Of a stretch of DNA of 64,000 nt, positions 40,892 through 49,667 are shown in pieces (position 1 is the stretch's first letter; the number at the start of each line of letters is the position of its first letter). The position numbers and the translations under genes were made by a program. Origin of the DNA: Nitrospira sp. GTDB lineage: Bacteria; Nitrospirota; Nitrospiria; Nitrospirales; Nitrospiraceae. The DNA lies in assembly GCA_029194665.1 (NCBI GenBank), contig JARFXO010000003.1, forward strand, positions 310,001-374,000, read 5' to 3'. The notes beneath the pieces were generated by a model. It searched no databases. It saw only the letters and a program-made list of their open reading frames with translations, and was not told the DNA's origin.

Positions 40892-41037
40892 GGGACAGCA
40901 GCACTTGCCTCGGAAGTGGTTTCATGCTCGACTCAGGGGGGCAGACCCAAGGCTGCGAAAAGTCTTCGAAACGAGCTGTAAACCAGGGCTTCGCTCTTCC
41001 CAGAGCGTATCAAGGAGGTTCGTAGGTGTCCCCCGTT

Positions 41038-41069
41038 AATTCGGCGCCTGGGAATCCAGGCGCCGAATT
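41038..41069. terminator. Perfect 14-bp inverted repeat
   Basis: AATTCGGCGCCTGG (41038-41051), loop GAAT, then the exact reverse complement (41056-41069). It is strong enough to terminate transcription after the 29-residue gene, but no T-run follows, so it may be Rho-dependent, an mRNA-stabilising stem or a protein site. Confidence 0.5.
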
Positions 41070-41202
41070 GTGTAAGGAGTCACCCCGCGTAGTACGTAGG
41101 TCGCCCGTCTCACATTCGATGGATTCATCAGTTGTGTCAATGAACAAGGAAAGCGGGGTCGGCCTATTGGCCCTTGTTCGGGCAAGAGTGATTTCGGCCC
41201 GC

Positions 41203-41231
41203 TTGCCCGTCAGGCAGAGCTGGAGTATATT
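41203..41231 (+). promoter_or_regulatory. Promoter of FHPP-family gene B
   Basis: TTGCCC (41203-41208), 17-nt spacer, TATATT (41226-41231). The ATG is 7 nt downstream, again predicting a leaderless transcript. Confidence 0.55.
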
Positions 41232-41238
41232 GCCTGTC

Positions 41239-41532
41239 ATGAGTCGAGGAGAGGGATGGTCAAACCGCTTTTTGCCTCGTGGACCAGCTGCGACAATTCT
41301 GCTCTTATTCGTCTGTCTCTGCGTGGTGTCTCAAATGCTCGGAGCACCGTTCACGCTTCTTGGTTTACTCATGTCGGATACACCGACAGAGTCTCTCTCC
41401 GAAGACTTCTCAATTCCTCCGATAACGCCTGAGCCAGGAACGCCGAGCCGTTTCAGTTTTCATGCGGAGCTTCAACCTTCGCTTCAACTTGCGGTTTTTC
41501 CAACCGCAGTCTTTCATCCTCCTCAAGGGTAG
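41239..41532 (+). CDS. FHPP-family small membrane/exported protein, copy B
   Basis: 97 residues: MSRGEGWSNRFLPRGPAATI, LLLFVCLCVVSQMLGAPFTL, LGLLMSDTPTESLSEDFSIP, then a variable stretch and VFPTAVFHPPQG. It shares the Cys-rich hydrophobic helix, SEDFS-PP-P and FHPP end with copies A and C. The frame is open further upstream through the 41038-41069 hairpin, but the promoter lies inside that stretch, so the ATG at 41239 is preferred. Confidence 0.7.
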   Translation: MSRGEGWSNRFLPRGPAATILLLFVCLCVVSQMLGAPFTLLGLLMSDTPTESLSEDFSIPPITPEPGTPSRFSFHAELQPSLQLAVFPTAVFHPPQG

Positions 41533-42041
41533 TCTTCGTTTTCATAGTTAGCATCAAATTGGAACACGTGATCCCGCGTGCTCCTCAGAGACGTTCACGG
41601 TCGGGCAACTCGCACAATGTCTGTGGCGTGAAGATCTTTGTGAGCTCGTAACGTTTGGACCTACAGCTTTGTAGCGCACAAGTCCATCGCGAACAGGCGC
41701 ATGATCAACCAGACTGAAAGGGTATCAGTAGAGGATGCATCGCTCGATTTTAGAATTGAGGACGTCGTCGAGTGAACTTCAGCATCGGGCTGCGCTGCCG
41801 ACCGGAAGATGGAGAGCAATCAAAGACCATTAGATCCGTAGCTGTCGGTCTCCGACTAAGAGGAGCGATTGCGATGCAGTAAGCGAAAATACATGCCGAG
41901 AAACCAAATCCACCTTGTCAATGACCCGGAGATGTCTACAAGGTCGGAGTGCGAGAGGGCGCTACCCTCTGACTCAGCACATTCCCGCAGTCATCGGCCG
42001 ATGTCGCGGTGGCATGATCATCTCTCGAAAGGAAGATTCCT
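41533..42041. other. Intergenic stretch without a recognised gene
   Basis: A 24-codon frame (MINQTERVSVEDASLDFRIE, 41701 on) lacks a ribosome binding site. I see no other coding, RNA or repeat signal. Confidence 0.4.
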
Positions 42042-42458
42042 ATGACCTCTGTTGTACAGTGGACTACGAATGCGCGGGCACTGATACTTGCACTGCTAGC
42101 CGTGAGTCTGTGCTTGTTTCTCCAGAACAGTTGGGTGTCGGATCGAGAGGCCAGTCGGGGTCCTGCGACGTCGGTTCTCATTCTTGCCGTGCAGGATGAG
42201 GCTGTTCGCTACCGGCAAGGTCACACTGTTCCAATCTACATTCAGGATGGAAAGCGGGCTGAATCGTCGGGAACACCGAGCCAATCTCTGAAGCATGCGG
42301 CCACATTGCTACGCAAAGCAGCCGATGTCCTGGAGACGAATGACATTGTGGCTGTCCAACTCATCCGTCAAGTGATCTCCATTCTGAAATACCAGGTGAT
42401 TCCCTCGCTCGTAAAACCCGATGCAGCTTTGGTCCCCATCGATCACCAAGAGACATGA
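42042..42458 (+). CDS. Hypothetical membrane-anchored protein
   Basis: 138 residues: an N-terminal signal anchor (ALILALLAVSLCLFLQNSWV), a short region with VRYRQGHTVPIYIQDG, then a helical C-terminus (LKHAATLLRKAADVLETNDI, VAVQLIRQVISILKYQVIPS). A ribosome-binding-like AAGGAAG lies about 10 nt upstream. No family recognised; probably a small envelope protein facing the periplasm. Confidence 0.6.
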   Translation: MTSVVQWTTNARALILALLAVSLCLFLQNSWVSDREASRGPATSVLILAVQDEAVRYRQGHTVPIYIQDGKRAESSGTPSQSLKHAATLLRKAADVLETNDIVAVQLIRQVISILKYQVIPSLVKPDAALVPIDHQET

Positions 42459-42469
42459 TTGAGCTCGGA

Positions 42470-42565
42470 ATGGCTGGTGACAAGACGGTTGGGCCGTGGA
42501 TCTGTTCCAACGAGAGGTGTCCCGACTGTAACGAAGGGGTGAGGGAAAGGTTCTGTAGGACCTAG
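42470..42565 (+). CDS. Possible 31-residue Cys-rich peptide
   Basis: MAGDKTVGPWICSNERCPDC, NEGVRERFCRT. The spacing C-x4-C-x2-C suggests metal binding, and the next gene (42631) also encodes a small Cys/His protein. The ribosome binding site is weak, so this is tentative. Confidence 0.25.
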   Translation: MAGDKTVGPWICSNERCPDCNEGVRERFCRT

Positions 42566-42630
42566 CTCGTCATGAAAAGGACCGAAGGCATAGCTCAAGG
42601 AGGCTCTGTTCAGGTGATCACGAGAGGCAC

Positions 42631-42828
42631 ATGACTAACAACGGTCACGAAAAACGATCACAGAGTCTTCCTGATGCGCCGTGCGCATATTGCGGACTTC
42701 CGGCGAGCCCTGGTTCCGATCATGTAGTCGTGGAATTCAACGCAAGTTGGTTTCCTCAAGACACGGTCTGTCGGATGTGGCACCGTCATTGTTACGACGT
42801 GTTTCTGGACCATGGAGAACAGTCATGA
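42631..42828 (+). CDS. Small putative zinc-binding protein
   Basis: 65 residues with APCAYCGLPASPGSDHVVVE, FNASWFPQDTVCRMWHRHCY, DVFLDHGEQS. The CxxC near the N-terminus and C-x3-HxxC later form a plausible treble-clef-like zinc site. GAGAGG precedes the ATG. Its function is unknown; it lies in the small-protein cluster between FHPP copies B and C. Confidence 0.6.
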   Translation: MTNNGHEKRSQSLPDAPCAYCGLPASPGSDHVVVEFNASWFPQDTVCRMWHRHCYDVFLDHGEQS

Positions 42829-43040
42829 CCAGGGGCTTTTAAAGAATTGCGGGATGCTTGCCAAGGATCGGCCCACCGCATTCTTCATCGTGATCTACGG
42901 AGCGCTTGAGGAGTCGGTTGAGGAAAGTCGGATTGTTCGGGCCAGTCAGTCTTGGAGAGTATGAATGTCACGGTCCCTGGAGGAGGGGTCTGAAAGTGTT
43001 GTCTTCATCAGAACGTCAGAACAACAGCGAGGATAAATCC

Positions 43041-43394
43041 ATGTTCAAAGCCGTCTTCACAATCTTCCCTCTGGGTGCGCTGCTGTTGGCAGCCGGAGCC
43101 ATGGCGGTGACCGACTCAGCCTATGGGGAGCCGAATAAGTTCGAGATGGCGACTGTGGCCAAGATAGCGATTAGTGAGGCGATCAGAACTGCCTCAGAGA
43201 CGGTGTCGGGCACGGTCATCGAAGCCGAGTTGAAACAGAAGCACGACCGGCTGAGTTGGAAAATAGAAGTTGTTACACCGGAGAAGAAGATCATGGAGAT
43301 CCGCATCGATGCTGAGACGGGAAGTGTCATCACTGTGGAGGACAAGGCCAAGGCAAAGAAGGTCAAGCGGCATCAGGCATATCACAAACAATGA
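43041..43394 (+). CDS. Exported PepSY-domain protein
   Basis: 117 residues from MFKAVFTIFPLGALLLAAGA, a signal peptide ending near DSAYG. The mature part (KIAISEAIRTASETVSGTVI, EAELKQKHDRLSWKIEVVTP, EKKIMEIRIDAETGSVITVE) is a PepSY domain, often found as a periplasmic inhibitor or ligand-binding module. The frame is open to 42906, but a signal peptide at 43041 and GAGGATAAATCC just upstream favour this start. Confidence 0.82.
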   Translation: MFKAVFTIFPLGALLLAAGAMAVTDSAYGEPNKFEMATVAKIAISEAIRTASETVSGTVIEAELKQKHDRLSWKIEVVTPEKKIMEIRIDAETGSVITVEDKAKAKKVKRHQAYHKQ

Positions 43395-43497
43395 TCGGGT
43401 CGGAGGGGCACTCACGCGCCCCTCGGACCCGATCATTTCTCTCCAGCGTGTAGGCAGAAACAACAGAGTCCCTGCAGATCATCCAGGCCTATGAGAG

Positions 43498-43526
43498 ATG
43501 ACAGAGTGTATTTCATGTGGTAACTT
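43498..43526 (+). promoter_or_regulatory. Promoter of FHPP-family gene C
   Basis: ATGACA (43498-43503), 17-nt spacer, TAACTT (43521-43526), ending 6 nt before the ATG. Same leaderless geometry as copies A and B, with weaker hexamers. Confidence 0.45.
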
Positions 43527-43532
43527 ACTTAC

Positions 43533-43835
43533 ATGAATGAGATGAACCGAATGATGTCCCATGCGTCATACGGCGCAGCGGGTGTTGCATGTGTGGTGGT
43601 GTTGCTCTGCGTCTGCGTACTTGCACAGATGATCGGGACACCGGTCACGCTGCTTAACCTCTTGAATTCGGATGTGCGTGCAGAATCTGAACCTGTCTCC
43701 GAGGACTGTTCAGCCCTATCACCGTTGCCTGAGCTGGAGAGGCCTGATCTTCTCCGTCTGCTCAGCGAGGTTCGCCCTATCCGACATCTTCCGATATTGA
43801 TCACATCTGTGTTCCATCCTCCCTACCTAGCCTGA
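43533..43835 (+). CDS. FHPP-family small membrane/exported protein, copy C
   Basis: 100 residues: MNEMNRMMSHASYGAAGVAC, VVVLLCVCVLAQMIGTPVTL, LNLLNSDVRAESEPVSEDCS, then LPELERPDLL and a C-terminal ITSVFHPPYLA. It is the most divergent copy (SEDCS instead of SEDFS) yet keeps the helix, SED and FHPP elements. It sits between a PepSY protein and a lipoprotein. Confidence 0.7.
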   Translation: MNEMNRMMSHASYGAAGVACVVVLLCVCVLAQMIGTPVTLLNLLNSDVRAESEPVSEDCSALSPLPELERPDLLRLLSEVRPIRHLPILITSVFHPPYLA

Positions 43836-43992
43836 TCTCGTCGGCACGATCGCATCACACAGCATGTTGTCTCTCGGCCTACCTATGCGTGGGCTGTTAA
43901 ACCTGTTGGCGTCTTAAGGACAGTCCGGCTGTTTGTGAATGGCTTGAAGGTCTTTCTGGTGCATGATCGATCAGCAAAGAGGGGAGGATTTT

Positions 43993-44604
43993 ATGAATAT
44001 GCAGATCCTTCGTCATGTTTGCTTCATAAGCACGCTTCTGATGTTCGCTGGCCTCACACTTGGTTGCATCACAGTCCTTGTGCCGAGATCACCAGCAGGC
44101 ATCATGGTTACAGATGCGGATAAGGATCACGGATGGCTACTTGGGAGAATTCATCTGACACGGCATGAGATGGATCACACGGAGAAGTTTAAGAAGATGA
44201 GGATGGTAGATATGCAATGGTGGCTTGAAGAGGAAACCAGTGGCAAGCGGTTTCAGATCTCTCATCTCCCAATTGATGACTCTTTCGCTGTGAAACTCCC
44301 AGCCGGCTCTTATCGAGCCACGGGTATCGGTTTCAACAATATGCGGGGGGTCTGGCACACAATGCTTCCTGCCGCATTTAGCGTCCAGTCACGAGAGTGC
44401 ACTTCACTGGGGACCTGGGTGCTGCAGATAGAAACAGGATTCTTCAGTGGGTGGATCACACGCGAGGTGGTTACTGAGGGCAAGTTTACTCAGGATGATT
44501 CAGACAGACTTCTTGAAGTACAGGGGTGTCCGACGGTCGTGGGACCAGTGGAATCGCCTGTACAGCATTCGATTGCACTGGATAGTCATGTAGGCGGGTT
44601 CTAG
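43993..44604 (+). CDS. Hypothetical lipoprotein
   Basis: About 203 residues from MNMQILRHVCFISTLLMFAG with lipobox LTLGC, so lipid-anchored after cleavage before Cys. GGGGAGG lies just upstream of the ATG. The mature part is probably beta-rich (FQISHLPIDDSFAVKLPAGS, YRATGIGFNN), similar in pattern to carboxypeptidase-regulatory-like folds that decorate surfaces. No family named with confidence. Confidence 0.7.
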   Translation: MNMQILRHVCFISTLLMFAGLTLGCITVLVPRSPAGIMVTDADKDHGWLLGRIHLTRHEMDHTEKFKKMRMVDMQWWLEEETSGKRFQISHLPIDDSFAVKLPAGSYRATGIGFNNMRGVWHTMLPAAFSVQSRECTSLGTWVLQIETGFFSGWITREVVTEGKFTQDDSDRLLEVQGCPTVVGPVESPVQHSIALDSHVGGF

Positions 44605-45061
44605 TTGGCTCTAACGGTCTCGTAGGATGCCCACTAACGATAAGGCGATCTCCGAGTAAAGAATTTCCTCCAAGCGTGAACGTCGTCAACGAGAGATGTT
44701 CAGGCTTGGAAAGGGGAGAATATGAGAACAATAAAGCTGCCCACATCGGATTTTCGACCACGCCGGTATCCCCTTCGGAACCTGCGCAAGATAACGTACG
44801 GCGGTTTCTCGTAACAAAGGATTGTCCAATCTTGATTGTCTCGCTGGAGGTATGCGTCAGGAATCCTGTCAAACTGCGATTAGCGCACGGAGAGGACTCT
44901 CTCATCCCACGTGACTCCCGATGACTGATTGAGTGACGCATGCGAGTTTCGACATTGTTGCAAAGACAGCGGAGGTAGCTCACGGTGGTCTAAGAGGTTT
45001 GAAGGTTGAACGGTAGAGATGCGTACTTTTTCCCAGAAGTGTGTGCGCCGATGAACTGTTT
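44605..45061. other. Intergenic stretch upstream of the SulP-carbonic anhydrase gene
   Basis: No supported gene. Open frames are short, without ribosome binding sites or family likeness. It presumably contains the promoter of the SulP fusion gene, which I cannot place. Confidence 0.4.
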
Positions 45062-47347
45062 ATGAAAGAATCCGAAGCGATCATGTCTTCAACGAATGGC
45101 GCCTCCTCAGCCACGGCCCTGGCAGATATCAAGGCAGGCCTCGTCGTATGTTTCGTGGCTCTGCCTCTATGCCTCGGGATCGCGCTGGCTTCCGGTGCAC
45201 CGTTAGTGTCCGGATTGTTGGCCGGAATTGTCGGCGGCATCGTGGTAGGAATGTTCAGTGGATCGCACACCAGCGTCAGCGGCCCGGCGGCCGGTTTAAC
45301 TGCGGTCGTCGCCTCACTCATACTTTCACTCGGATCATTTTCTACCTTTCTGACGGCCGTGATTCTTGCCGGATTGATTCAAATCGCCCTAGGCATTGCC
45401 AAGGGTGGCTTTATCGCTGCGTTTGTCCCGTCCAGCGTGATCAAAGGGTTGTTGGCCGCGATCGGTGTGATCATTATCTTGAAGCAGATTCCGCATCTCG
45501 TTGGACATGACCCAGACCCTGAAGGAGAAATGACCTTCTTTCAACCGGATCTCGAAACGACGTTTACTGAGATCATCCGTATGTTCGGTGATTTCCAACC
45601 GGGTGCCGCCATTGTCGGTTTGATGTCCATTGCGCTACTCGTGCTCTGGGACAAGTGGAACCTGCTGAAGAAGTCACTCTTCCCCGCTCCTGTGGCGGTG
45701 GTGCTGTTCGGTATCGGGGCGGGCGTATGGTTCGAGCAACTCGGTGATCCCTGGATGATCAAGCCAAGCCACCTGGTTCAGGTACCGGTGGCAAGTGACT
45801 TGACCGAACTCATGAGACTTCTTCCACGCCCCGACTTCTCGCAATGGATGAATCCTGCGATCTATAGCGCTGGGTTGACACTCGCCATTGTGGCGTCTTT
45901 GGAAACGTTGCTCAATCTTAACGCTGCCGATCGGCTTGATCCTCAGCAACGCTCATCCCCTCCGAGTCGAGAACTGTTGGCGCAAGGCGTTGGAAACGTA
46001 GCGTGCGGGCTGATCGGCGGACTCCCGGTCACCTCCGTGATCATCCGCACCTCTGTGAACGTCAACGCGGGCGGCAAGACAAAGTCAGCGACTATCATTC
46101 ACGGCACATTGTTGTTGGTGAGCGTTCCGCTCATACCGGCTTGGATCAATACTATCCCCTTGTCGGCTCTTGCTGCGATCTTGCTGATGACCGGTATCAA
46201 ACTGGCCAGTCCGGCCCTGATGAAGCAAATGTGGAACGATGGCCGCTATCAATTCCTCCCTTTCGCAGCCACCGTGATTGCTATCGTGTTCACTGACCTC
46301 TTGATCGGTATCCTGATCGGGCTATCCGTGGCTATCGGCTTTATTCTCAACAGCAATATGCGCCGTCCGGTGCATCGGTTGGTGGAAAAACATTTAGGCG
46401 GCGATGTCGTGCATATCGAGTTGGCCAACCAGGTCAGCTTTCTGAATCGTGCCGCTCTGTCCGAAGCACTAGCCGACGTGCCTCGCAATGGCCATGTCCT
46501 CCTTGACGCACGAAACACGGACTACATCGACCCAGACGTGCTGGATTTGATTCGAGACTTCAAGAACCAAAGGGGACCGGCCCACGGTGTCGAGGTCAGT
46601 CTTGCCGGTTTTCGGAGTGAGTACAACTTTGAGAACCAGATTCAGTATGTCGATTACTCGACGCGCGAACTTCAAGATGCCATTACTCCCCGGCAGGTGT
46701 TGCAGATTCTCAAGGATGGTCACGAACGATTTCGCAGCGGGCGGCGCCTGACGCGAGACTTTATCCGGCAGGTGCGTGCCACTGCAGCGGCACAACACCC
46801 GTTAGCCGTCGTCCTTAGTTGCATCGATTCTCCAACTCCCGCAGAGCGAGTGTTTGACTTGGGCATGGGCGACATCTTCAGTGTTCGTATCGCCGGCAAT
46901 GTCTCAAGTCGGAAGGTTCTCGCCAGCGCGGAATACGGATGTGCTGTGGCTGGAGCGAAACTCATTCTTGTCATGGGGCATACGCGATGCGGCGCCGTCA
47001 GTGCAGCCGTCAAGCTCCTTTGCTTGCCCCAGATGAGCGCTGCAGCATCAGAGTGCGAACACTTCCATTACATCATCAACGAACTTCACCAATCGACTGA
47101 CCAAGAGCTCTGTCGAGATGTGAGTGAAGGATCGGCCGAGGAGGTAGGGACGGTGGTCGATGTCGTGGCCCGTCGGAATGTCGTGCGGGTTGTTGAACAA
47201 CTGCACAAAGCGAGTAGGACAATCGATGGTCTCATTAGGGAGGGGCAGATCGCGATCGTGGGCGCAATGTACGATGTCGTTACGGGAGACATCGAGTTTT
47301 TACCGGACGACGTGCGCGCCGATAGGCAAATGAGACAGACGCTCTAG
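45062..47347 (+). CDS. SulP-family transporter fused to a beta-carbonic anhydrase
   Basis: About 761 residues (start uncertain among 45041, 45062 and 45083). Residues 20-420 form a SulP/SLC26 permease with about 11 helices (IKAGLVVCFVALPLCLGIAL, FSGSHTSVSGPAAGLTAVVA, GLIGGLPVTSVIIRTSVNVN AGG). A STAS-like region (HIELANQVSFLNRAAL, LLDARNTDYIDPDVLD) follows. A C-terminal beta-carbonic anhydrase (VVLSCIDSPTPAERVFDLGM, SVRIAGN, LVMGHTRCGAVSAA) retains the Cys, Asp, His and Cys zinc ligands. The Arg of the usual CxDSR dyad is Pro here. It is predicted to import bicarbonate and interconvert it with CO2. Confidence 0.9.
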   Translation: MKESEAIMSSTNGASSATALADIKAGLVVCFVALPLCLGIALASGAPLVSGLLAGIVGGIVVGMFSGSHTSVSGPAAGLTAVVASLILSLGSFSTFLTAVILAGLIQIALGIAKGGFIAAFVPSSVIKGLLAAIGVIIILKQIPHLVGHDPDPEGEMTFFQPDLETTFTEIIRMFGDFQPGAAIVGLMSIALLVLWDKWNLLKKSLFPAPVAVVLFGIGAGVWFEQLGDPWMIKPSHLVQVPVASDLTELMRLLPRPDFSQWMNPAIYSAGLTLAIVASLETLLNLNAADRLDPQQRSSPPSRELLAQGVGNVACGLIGGLPVTSVIIRTSVNVNAGGKTKSATIIHGTLLLVSVPLIPAWINTIPLSALAAILLMTGIKLASPALMKQMWNDGRYQFLPFAATVIAIVFTDLLIGILIGLSVAIGFILNSNMRRPVHRLVEKHLGGDVVHIELANQVSFLNRAALSEALADVPRNGHVLLDARNTDYIDPDVLDLIRDFKNQRGPAHGVEVSLAGFRSEYNFENQIQYVDYSTRELQDAITPRQVLQILKDGHERFRSGRRLTRDFIRQVRATAAAQHPLAVVLSCIDSPTPAERVFDLGMGDIFSVRIAGNVSSRKVLASAEYGCAVAGAKLILVMGHTRCGAVSAAVKLLCLPQMSAAASECEHFHYIINELHQSTDQELCRDVSEGSAEEVGTVVDVVARRNVVRVVEQLHKASRTIDGLIREGQIAIVGAMYDVVTGDIEFLPDDVRADRQMRQTL

Positions 47348-47522
47348 CGCGTCTGTCGATTGCCGGATTAACAGGGCACGAATCAGTTCTGCTCGGCTCC
47401 GCAGGGTGGAAATGGTCGCTGTCGTGTATGGGGTCGGACAATTCAGCCATGAACCGGTTACCGTTCGGGGCTATGAGATAGATGTTCGGTGGACCAATGG
47501 ATGATAAGGGTGAGGTTGGACG

Positions 47523-48155
47523 ATGGAAAAGCTTGTTAAAGGCTTCCTGAAGTTTCGCAAAGAAGTGTTTGGAAACAAGAAAGCGTTGTTCGCGCGACTG
47601 TCTCAAAGTCAGGCTCCACGCGCTCTATTCATTACCTGTTCCGACTCGCGAGTTGATCCCACGCTCTTAACACAAGCGGAGCCTGGGGAGTTGTTCATCC
47701 TGCGAAATGCCGGGAATATTGTGCCGCCCTACGGTTCCATGCAGGGCGGCACCACCGCAACGATAGAATATGCGATGGCGGTTTTGAAGGTGCCTCATAT
47801 CATTGTGTGTGGCCATACCGATTGCGGTGTGATGAAGGCGCTCTTGCATCCCGAGCAAGTGCAAGACTTACCGGCGGTCAAAGAATGGGTGGGGCAAGTT
47901 GAAACCACCCGGTGGTTGATGCGCGAGCTCTATGCCGATATCAAGGGCAAAGACCGCCTCATCAAGACGATTCAGGAGAATGTCCGCGTCCAGCTTGAGC
48001 ATCTGCGCACACATCCATCGGTAGCCCTCCAACTGCGCAAGGGTAACGTAGATCTCCATGGCTGGGTCTATTCCATCTCAACCGGGGATGTATGGGTCTA
48101 TGACTTTAACTCGCAGGAGTTTGTCTCGCTCTATGAAACGGCTGTTCGCGCATAA
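47523..48155 (+). CDS. Beta-carbonic anhydrase
   Basis: 210 residues. FITCSDSRVDPTLLTQAEPG has the complete CxDSR dyad, then LFILRNAGNIVPPYGSMQGG, TTATIEYAMAVLKVPHIIVC, GHTDCGVMKALL (His and Cys ligands) and VRVQLEHLRTHPSVALQLRK. It interconverts CO2 and bicarbonate in the cytoplasm. It follows the SulP-carbonic anhydrase gene by 175 nt on the same strand, consistent with shared inorganic carbon supply. Confidence 0.96.
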   Translation: MEKLVKGFLKFRKEVFGNKKALFARLSQSQAPRALFITCSDSRVDPTLLTQAEPGELFILRNAGNIVPPYGSMQGGTTATIEYAMAVLKVPHIIVCGHTDCGVMKALLHPEQVQDLPAVKEWVGQVETTRWLMRELYADIKGKDRLIKTIQENVRVQLEHLRTHPSVALQLRKGNVDLHGWVYSISTGDVWVYDFNSQEFVSLYETAVRA

Positions 48156-48268
48156 TGCGCCGCAACAGCCCGATACATCTGGAGTTCCTAGGTCGCAACT
48201 TCTGTAGCCGCATCGCGTCTGAGGATGGCAGGCCTTAGGCTGACGGGAAGCCGTCGTAACTGTTCCGG

Positions 48269-49600
48269 TCACTGCTGCCGAATGACTTGAATCTGCCGCC
48301 ACCGTTCCGATTGATATCGCCAGAGTAATAATCCCATCCGCACGGTCCAGTCAACGATCATCGCTGCCCAGATATAAAAGACGGAGTGACGCATCCAGAG
48401 AGAGGCGATCAGCGCCAACGGGACGCGGACGCCCCACATGCCGATCATTGTGGCACCCATAATGAAGCGTGTGTCGCCGGCGCCTCGGAGCGACCCGGCC
48501 AGGACCATGGTGAGAGCCAGCGGCACTTGCAATAAGGCAACAATTTTTAAAAACATCGTTCCGAGTTCGATCACGGCTTCATCGATGGTGAACGCACGAA
48601 GCAGTGCATAGGGGAAAAAGAAAAAAATGATCCCCATGAAGGCCATCAGAACGACGGCGATCCGATTGGCCTCCCAGTTCTCCCGCTTGGCTCTGGCGTA
48701 CTTCCCTGCCCCGATGCTTTGCCCTACCATGGTGGCGGCGGCGATGGCGAGGCCATATCCAGGCAAAAATGAGAATGATTCAATCGACAGGCCGACTTGG
48801 TGAGCGGCATAGGCGACGGTGCCGTACAGCAAGACCAGCTTGGTGTAGAGGAAAATTCCCGCCTGTTGGATGATCCGTTCGCCGGACACCGACGCTCCCA
48901 CCTCCCAGATCGATCGAATCAAGTCTATGCGCAACGTGGATGACTCCTTCAAGATTGGGCGACAACGCAGCAAGAGGTAGAGCATCCCCGTCGCTTCGGC
49001 GAGTCCGACAGCGATGGCCGCTCCTTTGAGACCCAAGTTGGGAGCTCCCCATCGTCCGTAGATGAGGGGGTACGCAAGGCAGATGTGGAGGAGGTTGACG
49101 CCGATCAGACCATACATGGGGGTCTTCGTGTCGCCTGTGCCTTGGAGGATGGACGACAGAACTTGGATGAGGACGGTACAGGGAATCACGAAGAAGATGA
49201 TGGTCGAATAGGGGAGGGCGAGCTCAATGACGGCGGATTCTGCGCCGAGTTGCTCCATGACGAACCGATTGCCGGCTATTCCAAGGCTAGCCAACAGGAG
49301 CGATACGCCGATCGAAAGCCATAAGAAGTGACGGGCCGCTTCTCCCGCGTCCTGTCGGCGTCTGGCCCCCCACAATTGGGCGACAATTACATTCGTCCCT
49401 ACCGAGATTCCGGAGACCAACGTCGTTGCCACGAACGTCAGCAGTTGACCCAGGCCGACCGCGGCGATGGAAGTGGCGCCCAGGCCTCCGACCAGGAGGA
49501 CGGCGACAATGCCTTCGGCCCGTTGGAGAAACGTGGTGAGCGTGACGGGGAGCGCCAAAATCATCACGGACCGTCTGATCTGGGTGACAGCGCTGCCCAT
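48269..49600 (-). CDS. MATE-family efflux transporter
   Basis: 443 residues, about 12 transmembrane helices in two halves. Typical MATE stretches: LPVTLTTFLQRAEGIVAVLL, VGTNVIVAQLWGARRRQDAG, SILQGTGDTKTPMYGLIGVN, AATMVGQSIGAGKYARAKRE and LAGSLRGAGDTRFIMGATMI GMWGVRVPLA. It exports cationic compounds by H+ or Na+ antiport. The neighbouring gene 49668 is divergent. Confidence 0.93.
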   Translation of the reverse strand: MGSAVTQIRRSVMILALPVTLTTFLQRAEGIVAVLLVGGLGATSIAAVGLGQLLTFVATTLVSGISVGTNVIVAQLWGARRRQDAGEAARHFLWLSIGVSLLLASLGIAGNRFVMEQLGAESAVIELALPYSTIIFFVIPCTVLIQVLSSILQGTGDTKTPMYGLIGVNLLHICLAYPLIYGRWGAPNLGLKGAAIAVGLAEATGMLYLLLRCRPILKESSTLRIDLIRSIWEVGASVSGERIIQQAGIFLYTKLVLLYGTVAYAAHQVGLSIESFSFLPGYGLAIAAATMVGQSIGAGKYARAKRENWEANRIAVVLMAFMGIIFFFFPYALLRAFTIDEAVIELGTMFLKIVALLQVPLALTMVLAGSLRGAGDTRFIMGATMIGMWGVRVPLALIASLWMRHSVFYIWAAMIVDWTVRMGLLLWRYQSERWRQIQVIRQQ

Positions 49601-49667
49601 GGGGCGTTATCCTAACAGAGTTCCTCCTTCCGTCATGTGACAAATCGTTGCTGGTGCCAGGGATTGT

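Noticed and set aside
44676..44924. 82-codon plus-strand frame
   Set aside because: No ribosome binding site, no domain pattern, and flanked by non-coding sequence.
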